Shown: piece by piece, positions 63,876 to 64,000 of the stretch
Position numbering within the stretch: position 1 is the stretch's first letter
Layout of the letters: every line of letters starts with the position of its first letter
Source: Solirubrobacteraceae bacterium
Lineage (GTDB): Bacteria; Actinomycetota; Thermoleophilia; Solirubrobacterales; Solirubrobacteraceae
Assembly (NCBI GenBank): GCA_029263125.1
Contig: JAJCYD010000013.1
Location: 37,924 to 101,923 of the forward strand
Length of the DNA stretch: 64,000 bases
Direction: 5' to 3'
Position numbers and translations under genes: made by a program
Notes under the pieces: model-generated
What the model was told of the DNA's origin: nothing
Database searches by the model: none
What the model saw: only the letters and a program-made list of their open reading frames with translations

Positions 63876-64000
63876 TCAGCGCAACAGTAGCGGCCCGAGT
63901 TCCTCGATGGGCTTGGCGAACGCGAGGCGCTTGCGCGGTCGGTCGTTGAGCTCGGCGGCGACGGCGTCGAGGTGCTCGACGGTGTGAACGGACAGGTCGG
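63876..64000 (-). CDS. IS30-family transposase C-terminus, cut by window edge
   Basis: The minus strand enters from the right edge as DLSVHTVEHLDAVAAELNDR, then PRKRLAFAKPIEELGPLLLR and stop. The LNxRPRKRLGF motif is the conserved C-terminus of IS30 transposases. The rest of the gene lies outside the window. Confidence 0.85.
   Translation of the reverse strand, partial: DLSVHTVEHLDAVAAELNDRPRKRLAFAKPIEELGPLLLR

Noticed and set aside
1..64000. tRNA, rRNA genes or CRISPR arrays
   Set aside because: I saw no T-loop sequences in cloverleaf context, no conserved rRNA segments and no regularly spaced direct repeats, though reading by eye could miss a single tRNA.

Overview
The window is GC-rich bacterial DNA of actinobacterial type. 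The best lineage clue is the secreted protein at 26459-26989, whose N-terminus (GTSYAA, LPSNSVGSKQIK, AGQLPAGPAGPAG) belongs to a family typical of Thermoleophilia (Solirubrobacter/Conexibacter/Patulibacter relatives). Long Tat- or Sec-exported beta-propeller proteins and GTG/TTG starts agree with this. I infer a Solirubrobacterales-like chromosome or large plasmid rich in mobile DNA.

Layout. (1) 1-11200: an IS256-type transposase has apparently cut a secreted choice-of-anchor I protein. Then come PhoD and PhoA phosphatases, an mscS relic, a peptidoglycan glycosyltransferase with a ChrB-like partner, a cation P-type ATPase, a small membrane protein and DedA. (2) 11400-22456: a metal (copper) homeostasis region. 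A BlaI repressor and M56 peptidase pair and a lipoprotein/hydrolase/thioredoxin-like operon run on the minus strand. A CopC-CopD fusion, TlpA-like thioredoxin and Lgt-like protein, then csoR-copA, run on the plus strand. Three candidate BlaI boxes and a CsoR box are visible. (3) 22478-30126: broken genes (ABC permease tail, DnaG-like primase, DUF4913 genes) mixed with secreted proteins and an ECF sigma factor fused to its own zinc-finger anti-sigma and membrane anchor. (4) 30136-42100: a defence island. It has a PLD-SNF2 helicase and a type ISP-like DNA methyltransferase in a 4-bp overlapping operon, an OLD-family ATPase/TOPRIM nuclease, and a PD-(D/E)xK-like fragment. A complete IS1595 element with 8-bp target duplications sits in it. 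Next to that is a tyrosine integrase gene whose central 855 bp is inverted in place between two CTGCAG sites. (5) 42187-49260: a pile of damaged insertion sequences (IS21, IS1182, IS3-like, ISL3) and a duplicated helicase tail. (6) 49475-58480: a secreted propeller protein, then a phage/ICE-like recombination module (UvrD-type helicase, RecT-like protein, DUF932, NucB nuclease, prim-pol relic) with clusters of perfect hairpins. (7) 58600-64000: a Tn554-like three-gene transposon (two tyrosine recombinases and a DUF6262/TnpC-like protein), small unknown genes and an IS30-like transposase end.

How it fits together. The copper block can sense copper (CsoR, BlaI/M56), export it (CopA), handle it outside the membrane (CopC-CopD) and manage thiol redox (TlpA-like). 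The defence genes can methylate self DNA and cut or remodel foreign DNA. The flanking integrases and transposons explain how these accessory blocks arrived and why so many neighbours are fragments. No rRNA, tRNA or CRISPR array was seen.
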